This document shows positions 31,195 through 40,083 of a DNA stretch of 64,000 nt, piece after piece. Source of the DNA: Variovorax sp. OAS795 (GTDB lineage Bacteria; Pseudomonadota; Gammaproteobacteria; Burkholderiales; Burkholderiaceae_C); assembly GCF_040546685.1 (NCBI RefSeq), contig NZ_JBEPOH010000001.1:4960001-5024000 (forward strand), given 5' to 3'. Numbering within the stretch: position 1 is the first letter of the stretch; each line of letters starts with the position of its first letter. The notes beneath the pieces were generated by a model, which made no database searches, had not been told where the DNA came from, and was given only the letters and a program-made list of their open reading frames with translations. The position numbers and the translations under genes were made by a program.

Positions 31195-32031
31195 ATGATG
31201 AACTGGAAGCCGGCGCTGCTCGCCCTGCCGCTGTTTCTCACCGGCTGCGTCCAGTCGATGTTCTATTACCCCGACCGGGTGCGCTACGAGACGCCCGAGG
31301 CGCTGGGGCTGCGCTACGAAGCGGTGCAGTTCCAGAGCGCCGACGGCACGCGCCTGAGCGGCTGGTTCATTCCCGCCGTGAACCGGCAGAGCCCGAAGGA
31401 AGCGAAGGGCACGGTGGTGCATTTCCACGGCAACGCGCAGAACATGTCGGCGCACTGGCGCTTCGTGGCCTGGTTGCCGAAGCAGGACTTCAACGTGTTC
31501 GTGTTCGACTACCGCGGCTATGGCCAGTCCGAAGGCAAGCCCGGGCCCAAGGGCGTGTTCGAGGATTCGAACGCCGCGCTCGACCACGTGCGCACGCGCG
31601 CCGACGTCGACCCCGAGCGCCTCTTCGTCTATGGCCAAAGCCTGGGCGGCACCAACGCCATTGCGGTGGTCGGCTCGGGCAACCGCGCGGGCGTGAAGGC
31701 AGCGGCCATCGAGGCGACCTTCTATTCGTACTCGGCGATTGCCAGCGAGAAGCTCCCGGGCGCCGGCCTGCTGGTGAGTGACGCGTACGCCGCATCCAGG
31801 TACATCGGCGCCATTTCGCCCATCCCGCTGCTGCTCATCCATGGCACGGCGGACCCCGTGATCCCGCATTCGCATTCCCGGCGCCTGCTGGACGCCGCGC
31901 GCGAGCCCAAGCGCCTCGTCGAGGTGGCGGGCGCCGGCCACCTGGAGCCGATGACCGAGCGCTTCGGCACCACCTACCAGCGCGCGCTGGTCGACTTCTT
32001 CGACGCTTCGCTGCGTCCACGGCAACCATGA
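31195..32031 (+). CDS. alpha/beta-hydrolase lipoprotein
   Basis: 278 residues. A lipoprotein signal with lipobox LTGC (Cys19) suggests membrane anchoring. The alpha/beta-hydrolase core has VVHFHGNAQNMSAHW (oxyanion strand), the nucleophile elbow GQSLGG near residues 149-154, Asp in HGTADPVIP and His in GAGHLEPM, a complete Ser-Asp-His triad. This is the YfhR/BEM46-like (DUF1749-type) group; the substrate is unknown. Its stop overlaps the next start (ATGA). Confidence 0.85.
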   Translation: MMNWKPALLALPLFLTGCVQSMFYYPDRVRYETPEALGLRYEAVQFQSADGTRLSGWFIPAVNRQSPKEAKGTVVHFHGNAQNMSAHWRFVAWLPKQDFNVFVFDYRGYGQSEGKPGPKGVFEDSNAALDHVRTRADVDPERLFVYGQSLGGTNAIAVVGSGNRAGVKAAAIEATFYSYSAIASEKLPGAGLLVSDAYAASRYIGAISPIPLLLIHGTADPVIPHSHSRRLLDAAREPKRLVEVAGAGHLEPMTERFGTTYQRALVDFFDASLRPRQP

Positions 32032-32975
32032 AGCACTTTGACGAAACCGCCACGCGCGAGCCGCTGGCCTTTGCACGGCTCGTGCCCGCACTGCGCGCCG
32101 CCTTCGCGGCCGAGGCGCATGTGCCGCCGCGCCATGTGCACTGCATCGACACGGCCGGTGCGGACAAGGGCACCGTGCTCATCATGCCGGCGTGGAGCGA
32201 CGCGGGGTTCCTGGGCATCAAGACCATCAACGTCTTTCCGGGCAACGGCGCGCTCGGGCTGCCGGGCCTGCATGCCACCTACGTGCTGTACGACGCGCGC
32301 ACCGGCGTGCCGCTTGCGTTGATGGACGGCAACGAGCTCACCGCGCGCCGAACGGCCGCGGCGTCGGCGCTCGGCGCCTCGTTCCTGGCGCGGCCGGATG
32401 CGCGCCGGCTGCTGGTGCTGGGAACCGGACGCATCGCACGGCTGCTGCCCGCCGCGCATGCCAGCGTGCGCCCGATCGACCAGGTGCGCGTGTGGAACCA
32501 CCGGCCCCAGGGCGCCGAAGCATTGGCGGCGCAATGGCGCGCCGAAGGGCTCGACGCAGAGGCGGTGCCGGACCTCGAAGTGGCCGTGCGCCAGGCCGAC
32601 ATCGTGAGCTGCGCCACGCTGGCCACCGCCCCGCTGGTGCGCGGCGAATGGCTCCCGGCGGGCTCGCACCTGGACCTGATCGGCAGCTTCACGCCCGCCA
32701 TGCGCGAGGCCGATGCACGCTGCTTCGAAGGCGCGCGCACCTTCGTCGACACGGCCGAGGCGCTCCAGAAGGCCGGCGATCTGCTCGACGCCATCGCAGC
32801 CGGCACGCTGCGCGCCGATGCGGTGCAGGGCACGCTGGCCGCACTCTGCCGGGGCGAGCGGCCGGGCCGCACGGGGCGCGAAGAGCGCACCGTGTTCAAG
32901 GCGGTGGGCAGTGCGCTCGAGGACCTGACGGCAGCCACGCTGGTCTGGCAGCACGGCGGATCGCCCTCCGCCTAA
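32028..32975 (+). CDS. ornithine cyclodeaminase / mu-crystallin family protein
   Basis: 315 residues. The family pattern is visible: IMPAWSDAGFLGIKTINVFPGN near residues 55-76 (substrate Lys), MDGNELTARRTAAASALGA near 104 and the NAD-binding LLVLGTGRIARLL near 127, then SCATLATAPLVRGEWL. Relatives are ornithine cyclodeaminases, alanine dehydrogenases or delta-1-pyrroline-2-carboxylate reductases; which reaction applies cannot be told. It overlaps the hydrolase gene by 4 nt, so both are translated together. Confidence 0.85.
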   Translation: MKHFDETATREPLAFARLVPALRAAFAAEAHVPPRHVHCIDTAGADKGTVLIMPAWSDAGFLGIKTINVFPGNGALGLPGLHATYVLYDARTGVPLALMDGNELTARRTAAASALGASFLARPDARRLLVLGTGRIARLLPAAHASVRPIDQVRVWNHRPQGAEALAAQWRAEGLDAEAVPDLEVAVRQADIVSCATLATAPLVRGEWLPAGSHLDLIGSFTPAMREADARCFEGARTFVDTAEALQKAGDLLDAIAAGTLRADAVQGTLAALCRGERPGRTGREERTVFKAVGSALEDLTAATLVWQHGGSPSA

Positions 32976-33085
32976 GGCTTAAGGCCTAGAAAAGGGGCGC
33001 AAACCCAGGCGCGGAGATGGCATTTGGCTGACACGCGCATACGTCATGCGGCTGATGGCACGGCTTTTGCGCTGAAGCTAACCTG

Positions 33086-33373
33086 ATGCCCATACCCAGA
33101 GATCCAGAGGCCAGCCGCATGCTCACCATCCTTCAGAAAGCCACCATCCTCAGCAAAGCTGGTTTCGAGGTGCCTGCCCGCCCGGCCGAAGACAGCTCCG
33201 CATCCGCCGCCAGCGCCGTCTCGCAGAAGATGCAGGAGTGGGGCAAAGCCATCGAGACGATGTACGTGGCCTACGTGGCCGCCCGGGCGGCCAAGAGCCT
33301 GCGCGATGCCGAGGAGTCCCGCCAGACCGACATGCTGCGCCGCCTGTCGCTGAACGCCTGGGCGGCCACCTGA
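33086..33373 (+). CDS. small hypothetical protein
   Basis: 95 residues, or 84 if the ATG at 33119 is used. No signal peptide or known motif. The middle is alanine/serine-rich and the C-terminal half is probably a helix (KMQEWGKAIETMYVAYVAAR) ending in basic residues. No operon partner: the upstream gap is 110 bp and the downstream gene is convergent. Unrecognised. Confidence 0.55.
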   Translation: MPIPRDPEASRMLTILQKATILSKAGFEVPARPAEDSSASAASAVSQKMQEWGKAIETMYVAYVAARAAKSLRDAEESRQTDMLRRLSLNAWAAT

Positions 33374-33413
33374 CGCTTCGCACCTTTCCCCGCACGTCGC
33401 TCGTCAGCGCGCA

Positions 33414-35237
33414 TCAGCCGAAAGTGAACGCATAGGCCTGCGCGCCGGCATCCAGAAATTCGATTTCGAACAGGCGCTCCTTCGCCCCGGCCGACTGGCG
33501 CACCAGCTGGTAGAGCTTCTGGCCGTCGATCACGCCCTCCCCTTCTGCATCGGTGTCCGAGCCGTGGTCCGCAAGCGGCGGCTTTCCATCGATGCGCACC
33601 CTGAAGCGAACCGGCTTGCCGTTGGCCGCCGGCCCGAGCACCAGATGCAGGTCGCGCGCCTGGAAGCGGTAGGTGATGCGCCCACCGGCACCGTTCAGCA
33701 CGGCGCGCTCGGCTTCCACGGTCCAGTCGCCGGCCAGCGCCCACTGGTTGGCACGCAGGGATGAAGACGCTGGCTGGTAGACCTTGGCATGGTCCCGCGC
33801 GATGCCACCGGGCGAGGCGAAGCCGTTGGCCCGTTCGTGGCCCAGGTAGGTTTCACCGGACAGCGCGGGTTCGCTGCCGGGCGCGGCCTGCGTACCCTGC
33901 CCCAGCGGCGCCACCAGGCCGGCGGCGATGCGGGTCTGCCCCGCTTCGGCCAGCAGCTGCTGGATGACGCGTTCGGCCTTGTCGTACCGGTTCTCGCCGA
34001 ACTGGTGATGGCGGATGCGGCCCTCTGCATCGATGAAGTAGAACGCGGGCCAGGCCCGGTTGTCGAAGCCGCGCCAGATCGCGTAGTCGTTGTCCATCGC
34101 CACCGGGAAGCCGATGTCGAGATCCTTGGTGGCCTTGCGCACGTTGGCCGGGCGCTTCTCGAAAGCGAACTCCGGCGTGTGCACGCCGATGACCACCAGG
34201 CCGGCGTCCTTGTACTTCTCGGCCCATGCGCGAACGTACGGCAGCGTGCGCAGGCAGTTGATGCACGAATAGGTCCAGAAGTCGACCAGCACCACCTTGC
34301 CGCGCAATGCCGCGGGTGTCAGCGGCGCGCTGTTGATCCACTCGGTGGCCCCGGCCAGGGAAGGAAAATTGCCTTCGATCCTGAGCGCGCTCGGCGCCGA
34401 GGGCGTCGGGCGGTCCTCCTTTTCCGAGACGCGCACCAGGCCCGCGCCTTCGCGCAGCGAAACCGGCTCGGCCTGAGGTTCGGGCGATGGCTTCGGCATA
34501 TCCCTGTTGATTTTTTCCACCAGCGCCTGCTCCAGCGCCGAGGTGGTGCCGACCGACAGGCGCGCAAGCAGGCCGGTATCCAGCCCCAGCGCGATGGCGC
34601 CCACGCCCACCAGCACGGCGGCGCCCGCTGCGCGCCGCAGCCATTCGCCGGTATGCAGCGATCGCTTCATGGCGGTGAGCAGCCGGCCGCCGAAGAGCAG
34701 CGCGGCCGCCAGCGACGTGCATGCGCCGGCGGCATAGGCAAGCAGCAGCAGCGACGTGCCGACGCTGGCGCCATTGAGGGCCGCGCCGGTCAGGATCAGG
34801 CCGAGGATCGGCCCCGCGCAGGGCGCCCAGAGCAGGCCCGTGCCCACGCCCAGCAGCAACGGCGAAAACACCGAGGCAGGCGCCGCACCCGCAGTGCCGT
34901 GCGGCCCCGTCCCGGACGACAGGCGAAGGCCGAGCGCCACCAGGGGCCGGCTCAGGCGGTCGGCCACGGCCGGGAACATCAGCGTCACGCCGAACAGCGC
35001 AAGCATGGCCAGCGCGGCATGGCGCCCATATTCGTTGAGCGTGACGATCCAGCCGCCGCCCACCGCCGCCAGCGTGGCGACCGCGGCAAAGGCCAGCGCC
35101 ATGCCCAGCAGCATGGGCAGGCCGTGCGAGCGGAACGGGCGGTCGGCGCGCGCGAACACGAAGGGCAGCACCGGCAGGATGCAGGGGCTCAGGATGGTGA
35201 GCACCCCGCCCAGGTAGGCGACAAGGAGGATGAGCAT
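33414..35237 (-). CDS. DipZ-like cytochrome c biogenesis/thioredoxin fusion
   Basis: 607 residues. The N-terminal ~240 residues form six or more membrane helices of the CcdA/DsbD type with paired cysteines (LSPCILPVLPF and WAPCAGPILGL). A periplasmic TlpA-like thioredoxin domain follows with Cys-Ile-Asn-Cys in DFWTYSCINCLRTLPY near residue 306. The last ~170 residues are a C-terminal beta-sandwich typical of DipZ. It should carry electrons from the cytoplasm to periplasmic thiols. It lies 28 bp after the histidine kinase gene and shares a thioredoxin type with the gene at 38119. Confidence 0.9.
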   Translation of the reverse strand: MLILLVAYLGGVLTILSPCILPVLPFVFARADRPFRSHGLPMLLGMALAFAAVATLAAVGGGWIVTLNEYGRHAALAMLALFGVTLMFPAVADRLSRPLVALGLRLSSGTGPHGTAGAAPASVFSPLLLGVGTGLLWAPCAGPILGLILTGAALNGASVGTSLLLLAYAAGACTSLAAALLFGGRLLTAMKRSLHTGEWLRRAAGAAVLVGVGAIALGLDTGLLARLSVGTTSALEQALVEKINRDMPKPSPEPQAEPVSLREGAGLVRVSEKEDRPTPSAPSALRIEGNFPSLAGATEWINSAPLTPAALRGKVVLVDFWTYSCINCLRTLPYVRAWAEKYKDAGLVVIGVHTPEFAFEKRPANVRKATKDLDIGFPVAMDNDYAIWRGFDNRAWPAFYFIDAEGRIRHHQFGENRYDKAERVIQQLLAEAGQTRIAAGLVAPLGQGTQAAPGSEPALSGETYLGHERANGFASPGGIARDHAKVYQPASSSLRANQWALAGDWTVEAERAVLNGAGGRITYRFQARDLHLVLGPAANGKPVRFRVRIDGKPPLADHGSDTDAEGEGVIDGQKLYQLVRQSAGAKERLFEIEFLDAGAQAYAFTFG

Positions 35238-35265
35238 GATGTCGGATCGTCCGTAGGGAGTGGGT

Positions 35266-36648
35266 TCAGTGCGCCGGCGCGCCGGCCAGCGCGAGCCGCG
35301 CCTCCAGCCCGCCTTCGGCGCGGTTGTGCAGCGTGAGCTCGGCGCCCATGGCCATCGCCAGCTGGTGCGCAATGGCCAGGCCCAGCCCGGTGCCGCCGGT
35401 GCTGCGGTTGCGCGAGCTCTCGACGCGGTAGAAGGGCTTGAGCACCGCGTCGAGTTCATCGGGCGGGATGCCGGGGCCGTCGTCGAGCACGCGCAACACC
35501 AGGCGGCCGCCTTCGGCATGGACGCACAGGCGCACGTCGCTGCCGAACTTCAGCGCGTTGTCGATCAGGTTCATCAGGATCCGGCGCAGCGCGTTGGGGC
35601 GGCTCACGATGGGCGCGCCGGCCTTGCCTTCGAGGCGCACCGGCTGGCCCACGTCCTCGTAGTCGGCCACCAGGCTTTCGAGCAGCGCGTCCGCGTCGAT
35701 GCGCAGGGGTGGCTCGGTGGCGCCGTGCAGCGTGCGCGCATAGGTCACGCCTTCGCGCACCAGCGAGTGCATGGCGTCCAGGTCCTGGCGGAATTTCTCG
35801 CGGTCGTGCGCGTTGTCCATCATCTCGGTGCGCAGGCGCATGCGCGTGATCGGCGTCTGCAGGTCGTGCGAGATGGCAGCAAGAATCTCGACGCGCTCGG
35901 CCATGTAGCCCGCGATGCGCTGCTGCATGGCATTGAAGGCACGCGCCGCGTGTGCCACTTCGGTCGGCCCCTCTTCGGCAAGGCTCCGCGCCGTCAGGTC
36001 GGGACCCAGGTCGTCGGCCGCGGCAGACAACTGCGCAAGCGGCCGCGTCACCAGCCGCACCGCGACCCAGGCGCACACCGCCAGCATCAGCAGCTGGATC
36101 GCAAGGACCCACATCACCCAGCCCGAGACCGGCATGCCCACGCGCATGGCATGGACCACCACGGAAGAGCCGTCGCCGAGCCGCACCTGGATCTGCAGGC
36201 CCTCGGGCGGCCACGCCACCTCGCCGACCTTGACGATCTCGAACGGGCGCATCGCCTCCGTGATGGCCTTGGCAAACTGGCGCGAAGCCTCCGAACCGGG
36301 CTCGCCGCCCTCGGCGCTGCCGCCCAGCACGAAGCGGTAGTTGCGCCGCTCCAGCCGGTCGAGCCAGCCGGCGCGTTCGGCCGCGGGCAGGCGGTCGAGG
36401 ATGGCGACAGAACTTGCGATGTCGCGCTCGATGCCGGTCATCATCAGCTCGCGCAGCGCCAGGTTGCGTTCGTAGCGAATGGCGGCAAAGGTGAGCAGCT
36501 GCGCCACCGCAAGGCCCACCACGATGATCAGCGTGACCCGCAGGAAGAGCGAACCGGGAAGCAGCCGCCGCCAGCCTCGGGCGCCCACGCCCATGCCGCC
36601 GGCACCGGAGGGGTTCACGGGAGCAATCGCGGGAGTGGACATGGGCAC
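35266..36648 (-). CDS. two-component sensor histidine kinase
   Basis: 460 residues. One N-terminal membrane helix (LRVTLIIVVGLAVAQLLTFAAI), a ~130-residue periplasmic part, a second helix near residue 165, a HAMP linker, a DHp with phosphoacceptor His in AISHDLQTPITRM near residue 257, and a catalytic domain with N box LMNLIDNALKFG and G box DDGPGIPPDELD. Its partner is probably the divergent OmpR-type regulator at 37291. It follows ohr by 24 bp and precedes DipZ, suggesting an oxidant or thiol signal. Confidence 0.92.
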   Translation of the reverse strand: MPMSTPAIAPVNPSGAGGMGVGARGWRRLLPGSLFLRVTLIIVVGLAVAQLLTFAAIRYERNLALRELMMTGIERDIASSVAILDRLPAAERAGWLDRLERRNYRFVLGGSAEGGEPGSEASRQFAKAITEAMRPFEIVKVGEVAWPPEGLQIQVRLGDGSSVVVHAMRVGMPVSGWVMWVLAIQLLMLAVCAWVAVRLVTRPLAQLSAAADDLGPDLTARSLAEEGPTEVAHAARAFNAMQQRIAGYMAERVEILAAISHDLQTPITRMRLRTEMMDNAHDREKFRQDLDAMHSLVREGVTYARTLHGATEPPLRIDADALLESLVADYEDVGQPVRLEGKAGAPIVSRPNALRRILMNLIDNALKFGSDVRLCVHAEGGRLVLRVLDDGPGIPPDELDAVLKPFYRVESSRNRSTGGTGLGLAIAHQLAMAMGAELTLHNRAEGGLEARLALAGAPAH

Positions 36649-36672
36649 CTCTTGTCTATGAAAACCGCTGGC

Positions 36673-37092
36673 TCACACCAGGTGGATGGCAACGTCGATG
36701 TTGCCGCGCGTCGCCTTGGAGTATGGGCAGGTCTGGTGCGCCGCGTCCGTCAGTGCCTTGGCCACTTCGCGGTCCAGGCCCGGCAGGCTCACGTTCAGGC
36801 GCGCCTGCAGGAAATACTCGGCGCCCGCCATGCCGAGGTCGACTTCGGCGTCCACGGCCAGGTCGGGCGGCAGCGTGACCTTCATCTGGCCGGCCGCCTT
36901 GCCCATGGCGCCGATGAAGCAGGCCGACCAGCCGGCGGCAAACAGCTGCTCGGGATTGGTGCCGCTGCCCGCGCTGCCGGGTGACGAGAGCTTGATGTCG
37001 AGCCGGCCGTCGGAGCTGCGCGCTGCGCCGTCGCGGCCTCCCGAAGAGGTGTGGGTCTTGCCGGTGTAGAGGACTTTTTCGATGCGGGACAT
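36673..37092 (-). CDS. ohr: organic hydroperoxide resistance protein (Ohr/OsmC family)
   Basis: 139 residues, typical Ohr. The peroxidatic cysteine lies in AAGWSACFIGAM (near residue 59) and the resolving cysteine in AHQTCPYSKATRGN (near 124). The N-terminal LYTGKTHTSSGGRDGAARSSDG block separates Ohr from plain OsmC. It reduces organic hydroperoxides using lipoylated proteins as electron donor in the cytoplasm. It heads an operon with the histidine kinase and DipZ-like gene and has an 80-bp element upstream that recurs before the thioredoxin gene. Confidence 0.93.
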   Translation of the reverse strand: MSRIEKVLYTGKTHTSSGGRDGAARSSDGRLDIKLSSPGSAGSGTNPEQLFAAGWSACFIGAMGKAAGQMKVTLPPDLAVDAEVDLGMAGAEYFLQARLNVSLPGLDREVAKALTDAAHQTCPYSKATRGNIDVAIHLV

Positions 37093-37126
37093 GGTGGATC
37101 CTTGAGGGTGATAAGTTGGGAACGGA

Positions 37127-37207
37127 CGGATTGTTGAGCCGCCCCTGCCCCGCCGGCGCACATTGCGTATGCCTGTGTATCCGCGAGAGAAATCCACACA
37201 CTACGTT
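37127..37207. repeat. ~80-bp intergenic element, copy A (upstream of ohr)
   Basis: Begins CGGATTGTT and ends with the core CATTGCGTATGCCT (37161-37174), TGTATC and ACACACTACGTT. It matches copy B (38750-38829) at roughly four of five positions with one gap, far above the rest of the flanks. It lies 35 bp upstream of the ohr start and 84 bp upstream of the response-regulator start, so it probably contains a shared promoter or regulator site. Confidence 0.75.
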
Positions 37208-37290
37208 TCACCGGCTGCATCCTTGCCGGGCGAGGAGCGCTACATTCCGGCTGCGGGCGCCTCCCGCGCCACACCTTCCTGCCCAACGCC

Positions 37291-38031
37291 ATGACGCCAA
37301 AGACTTCGGACCACATCCTCATCGTCGACGACGACCGGGAGATTCGCGAGCTGCTCACGACCTACCTGGTGAAGAACGGCTTGCGCGTGGTGGCGGTGCC
37401 CACCGGCCGGCACATGCGCGCCGCGCTCGAGGCGTCGGGCCCGTTCGACCTGATCATCCTGGACCTGATGCTGCCCGGCGAAGACGGGCTCACGCTCTGC
37501 CGCGACCTGCGCACCGGCAAGTACAAGGCGACGCCGATCCTCATGCTGACCGCGCGCAGCGAGGAAGCCGACCGCATCCTGGGCCTGGAAATGGGCGCCG
37601 ACGACTACCTGGCCAAACCCTTTTCGGCGCGCGAGCTGCTCGCGCGCATTCGCGCCGTGATGCGCCGCACGCGCATGCTGCCGCCGAACATGGGCGCCGT
37701 CGAACCCGCGCACAAGCTCGGATTCGGCGAATGGCAGGTCGACACGGTGGCGCGCCACCTGATCGACGAGAGCGGCGTGATGGTGGCGCTGAGCGGCGCC
37801 GAGTACCGGCTGCTGCGCGTGTTCCTGGACCACCCGCAAAAGGTGCTGAGCCGCGACCAGCTGCTGAGCCTCACCCAGGGCCGCGAAGCCGAGCTCTTCG
37901 AGCGCTCGATCGACCTGCTCGTGAGCCGGCTGCGGCAGCGGCTGCGCGACGATGCGCGCGAGCCCCGCTACATCAAGACCGTGCGCAGCGAAGGCTACGT
38001 GCTCGCTTCGGCCGTCGAGGCGCTTGGCTGA
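37291..38031 (+). CDS. OmpR-family response regulator
   Basis: 246 residues. The receiver has acidic DDDRE at 14-18, phosphoacceptor Asp in LIILDLMLPGEDG near residue 56, Thr/Ala switch in MLTARSEE and Lys in YLAKPFSARELL near 107. The C-terminal winged helix ends with the usual RYIKTVRSEGYVLA. It is divergent from ohr, whose operon includes a histidine kinase, the probable partner. Candidate binding sites are the two 80-bp elements. Confidence 0.93.
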   Translation: MTPKTSDHILIVDDDREIRELLTTYLVKNGLRVVAVPTGRHMRAALEASGPFDLIILDLMLPGEDGLTLCRDLRTGKYKATPILMLTARSEEADRILGLEMGADDYLAKPFSARELLARIRAVMRRTRMLPPNMGAVEPAHKLGFGEWQVDTVARHLIDESGVMVALSGAEYRLLRVFLDHPQKVLSRDQLLSLTQGREAELFERSIDLLVSRLRQRLRDDAREPRYIKTVRSEGYVLASAVEALG

Positions 38032-38122
38032 CCGACGCCACGCACTGGCAGCTGGTGGGGTTGCGGATCTCGTGGGCCATACCGCCGGCAAAGAACAGCA
38101 GCGCGAACCAGAGCTTCTTCAT
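37973..38122 (-). CDS. candidate 49-residue secreted mini-protein after the thioredoxin gene
   Basis: ATG at 38122 overlaps the thioredoxin stop (ATGA) and the frame runs 49 codons, overlapping the 3' end of the response-regulator gene by 59 nt. The start MKKLWFALLFFAGGMA looks like a signal peptide. The next residues HEIRNP match the histidine-kinase H-box by chance or descent, and a CQC follows. It could be a real small exported protein, a kinase-gene remnant, or coincidence. Confidence 0.3.
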   Translation of the reverse strand: MKKLWFALLFFAGGMAHEIRNPTSCQCVASVSQAPRRPKRARSLRCARS

Positions 38123-38703
38123 CGGACGCTCCCGCCCGGCGCGGCAGGGCTTACGCCTGCCGTTGCAGGTTCAGCAAGCAGCGCCTGGATCTTCTTCTCG
38201 GTGGTGGCGTAGCTGCCTTCGCCGAAGTGCGAGTAGGCGATGCGCCCCTGCTTGTCGATCAGGTACACCGCGGGCCAGTACTGGTTGTTGAAGGCCTTCC
38301 AGGTTCCATAGCTGTTGTCTTGCGCCACCGCGTGCCTGATCTGCAGGCGCTGGATCGCGTCCTTCACGTTCTTCGTCGATTTCTCGAACGCGAACTCCGG
38401 CGTGTGCACGCCCACCACGGTCAGTCCCTTGTCCTTGTACTTCTCGTGCCACTCCTTCACGTGCGGCAGGTGGTTGAGGCAGTTGATGCAGGTGTAGGTC
38501 CAGAAATCGACCAGCACCACCTGGCCGCGAAGTGCTTCGAGCTTGAGGGGCTGCGAATTGAGCCAGGTGTCGATGGCCTGGAACTCCGGCGCAGCGCGCG
38601 CCGCGCCTGCGGGCGTGTCACCGCCCAATGGCGGCGCGGCGAACGTGAGGGCGGCCACCGACGCGGCAATGGCCGCGCCAATGGCGATGAGGGAGAGCTT
38701 CAT
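38119..38703 (-). CDS. periplasmic TlpA-like thioredoxin
   Basis: 194 residues with a signal peptide (about 22 residues ending TFAAP) and a thioredoxin fold with Cys-Ile-Asn-Cys in DFWTYTCINCLNHLPH near residue 85, followed by VVGVHTPEFAFEKSTKNV and VYLIDKQGRIAYSHFGEG. The same blocks occur in the thioredoxin part of the DipZ-like protein at 33414, which suggests the two act on the same periplasmic target or one reduces the other. The ATG at 38703 follows GGAAAT. It has the 80-bp element copy B upstream. Confidence 0.9.
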   Translation of the reverse strand: MKLSLIAIGAAIAASVAALTFAAPPLGGDTPAGAARAAPEFQAIDTWLNSQPLKLEALRGQVVLVDFWTYTCINCLNHLPHVKEWHEKYKDKGLTVVGVHTPEFAFEKSTKNVKDAIQRLQIRHAVAQDNSYGTWKAFNNQYWPAVYLIDKQGRIAYSHFGEGSYATTEKKIQALLAEPATAGVSPAAPGGSVR

Positions 38704-38749
38704 GGCGATTTCCTCGGTGCGATGCGCAACAGGCGCGGTGGATGACGGG

Positions 38750-38829
38750 CGGATTGTTTTCCGCCCATCGCTCCCCGGCGCCCATTGCGTATGCCTCTGT
38801 ATCGAGGCTGGAAATCGACACACTACGTT
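38750..38829. repeat. ~80-bp intergenic element, copy B (upstream of thioredoxin gene)
   Basis: Second copy of the element at 37127-37207: CGGATTGTT at 38750-38758, core CATTGCGTATGCCT at 38783-38796, then TGTATC and ACACACTACGTT. It lies 47 bp upstream of the thioredoxin start, much as copy A lies before ohr, in the same orientation relative to the downstream gene. Confidence 0.75.
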
Positions 38830-38834
38830 GCGGG

Positions 38835-40040
38835 TCAGACCCGCTCGAGGATCACCGCAATGCCCTGCCCCACGCCGATGCACATGGTGCACAGCGCATA
38901 GCGGCCGCCGCCCTTGTGCAGCTGGTTCACCGCGGTGGTGGCCAGGCGCGCGCCGCTGGCGCCGAGCGGATGGCCGAGCGCGATGGCGCCGCCGTTGATG
39001 TTGACGCGCGCATCATCGTCCTGGAGGCCCAGCAGGCGCAGCACGGCCAGGCCTTGGGCTGCGAAGGCTTCGTTGAGCTCGATCACGTCGATCTGGTCGA
39101 TGGTGAGACCGGTCAGGGCCAGCACCTTTTGCGTGGCGGGTGCGGGGCCGATGCCCATGACGCGCGGCGCGACGCCGGCGGTGGCCATGCCGACCACGCG
39201 GGCGCGCGGCGTCAGGCCATGCTTGGCGGCGCTGGCTTCGTCGGCCAGCAGCAGCGCGCAGGCGCCGTCGTTCACGCCGCTCGCATTGCCTGCGGTCACG
39301 GTGCCGTCGGGGCGCACCACGCCCTTCAGCCTGGCGAGCGATTCCATGCTTGTCTCGCGCGGATGCTCGTCCTTGTCGACGACGAGCGCGTCGCCCTTTT
39401 TCTGCGGCACGCTCACGGGCACGATCTCGGCGTCGAAGAAGCCGGACTTCTGCGAGGCCACGGCGCGCAGTTGCGAGTTGAGCGCCATCAGGTCCTGCGC
39501 TTCGCGACCGATCTTGTAGTCGGTCGCCACGTTCTCCGCCGTCTCGGGCATGGAGTCGACGCCGTACTGCGCCTTCATGAGCTTGTTGACGAAGCGCCAG
39601 CCGATGGTGGTGTCGTAAACCGCGTTGTTGCGGCTGAAGGCGCTCTCGGCCTTGGGCATGACGAAGGGCGCACGGCTCATGCTTTCGACGCCGCCGGCGA
39701 TCATGAGGCCGGCCTCGCCGGCGCGGATGGCACGCGCGGCGGTGCCCACGGCATCGAGGCCGGAGCCGCACAGGCGGTTGATGGTGGCGCCGCCCAGTTC
39801 GAGCGGCAGGCCCGCGAGCAGCGCCGACATGCGCGCGACGTTGCGGTTGTCTTCGCCGGCCTGGTTGGCGCAGCCGTAGAGCACGTCGCCCACGGCCTGC
39901 CAGTCGACGTTCTTGTTGCGTTCCATGAGTGCGCGCAGCGGCACGGCGCCGAGGTCGTCGGTGCGCACGCTGCTGAGCGAGCCGCCGTAGCGGCCGAAGG
40001 GGGTGCGCACGGCGTCGCAGATGAAGGCTTGTGGGGTCAT
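38835..40040 (-). CDS. pcaF: 3-oxoadipyl-CoA thiolase
   Basis: 401 residues. Thiolase signatures: nucleophilic Cys in NRLCGSGLDAVGTAARAI near residue 90, GNASGVNDGACALLLA near 250, NINGGAIALGHPLGASGAR near 350 and the second catalytic Cys in ALCTMCIGVGQG near 386. The protein best fits PcaF, which splits 3-oxoadipyl-CoA into succinyl-CoA and acetyl-CoA, because pcaJ and pcaI lie next to it. It is transcribed with them towards the left, 43 bp after pcaJ. Confidence 0.92.
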   Translation of the reverse strand: MTPQAFICDAVRTPFGRYGGSLSSVRTDDLGAVPLRALMERNKNVDWQAVGDVLYGCANQAGEDNRNVARMSALLAGLPLELGGATINRLCGSGLDAVGTAARAIRAGEAGLMIAGGVESMSRAPFVMPKAESAFSRNNAVYDTTIGWRFVNKLMKAQYGVDSMPETAENVATDYKIGREAQDLMALNSQLRAVASQKSGFFDAEIVPVSVPQKKGDALVVDKDEHPRETSMESLARLKGVVRPDGTVTAGNASGVNDGACALLLADEASAAKHGLTPRARVVGMATAGVAPRVMGIGPAPATQKVLALTGLTIDQIDVIELNEAFAAQGLAVLRLLGLQDDDARVNINGGAIALGHPLGASGARLATTAVNQLHKGGGRYALCTMCIGVGQGIAVILERV

Positions 40041-40083
40041 GGTGTGTCTCGTTGGAAGTGAATCGAACTCGGGCGTTGCGCTT

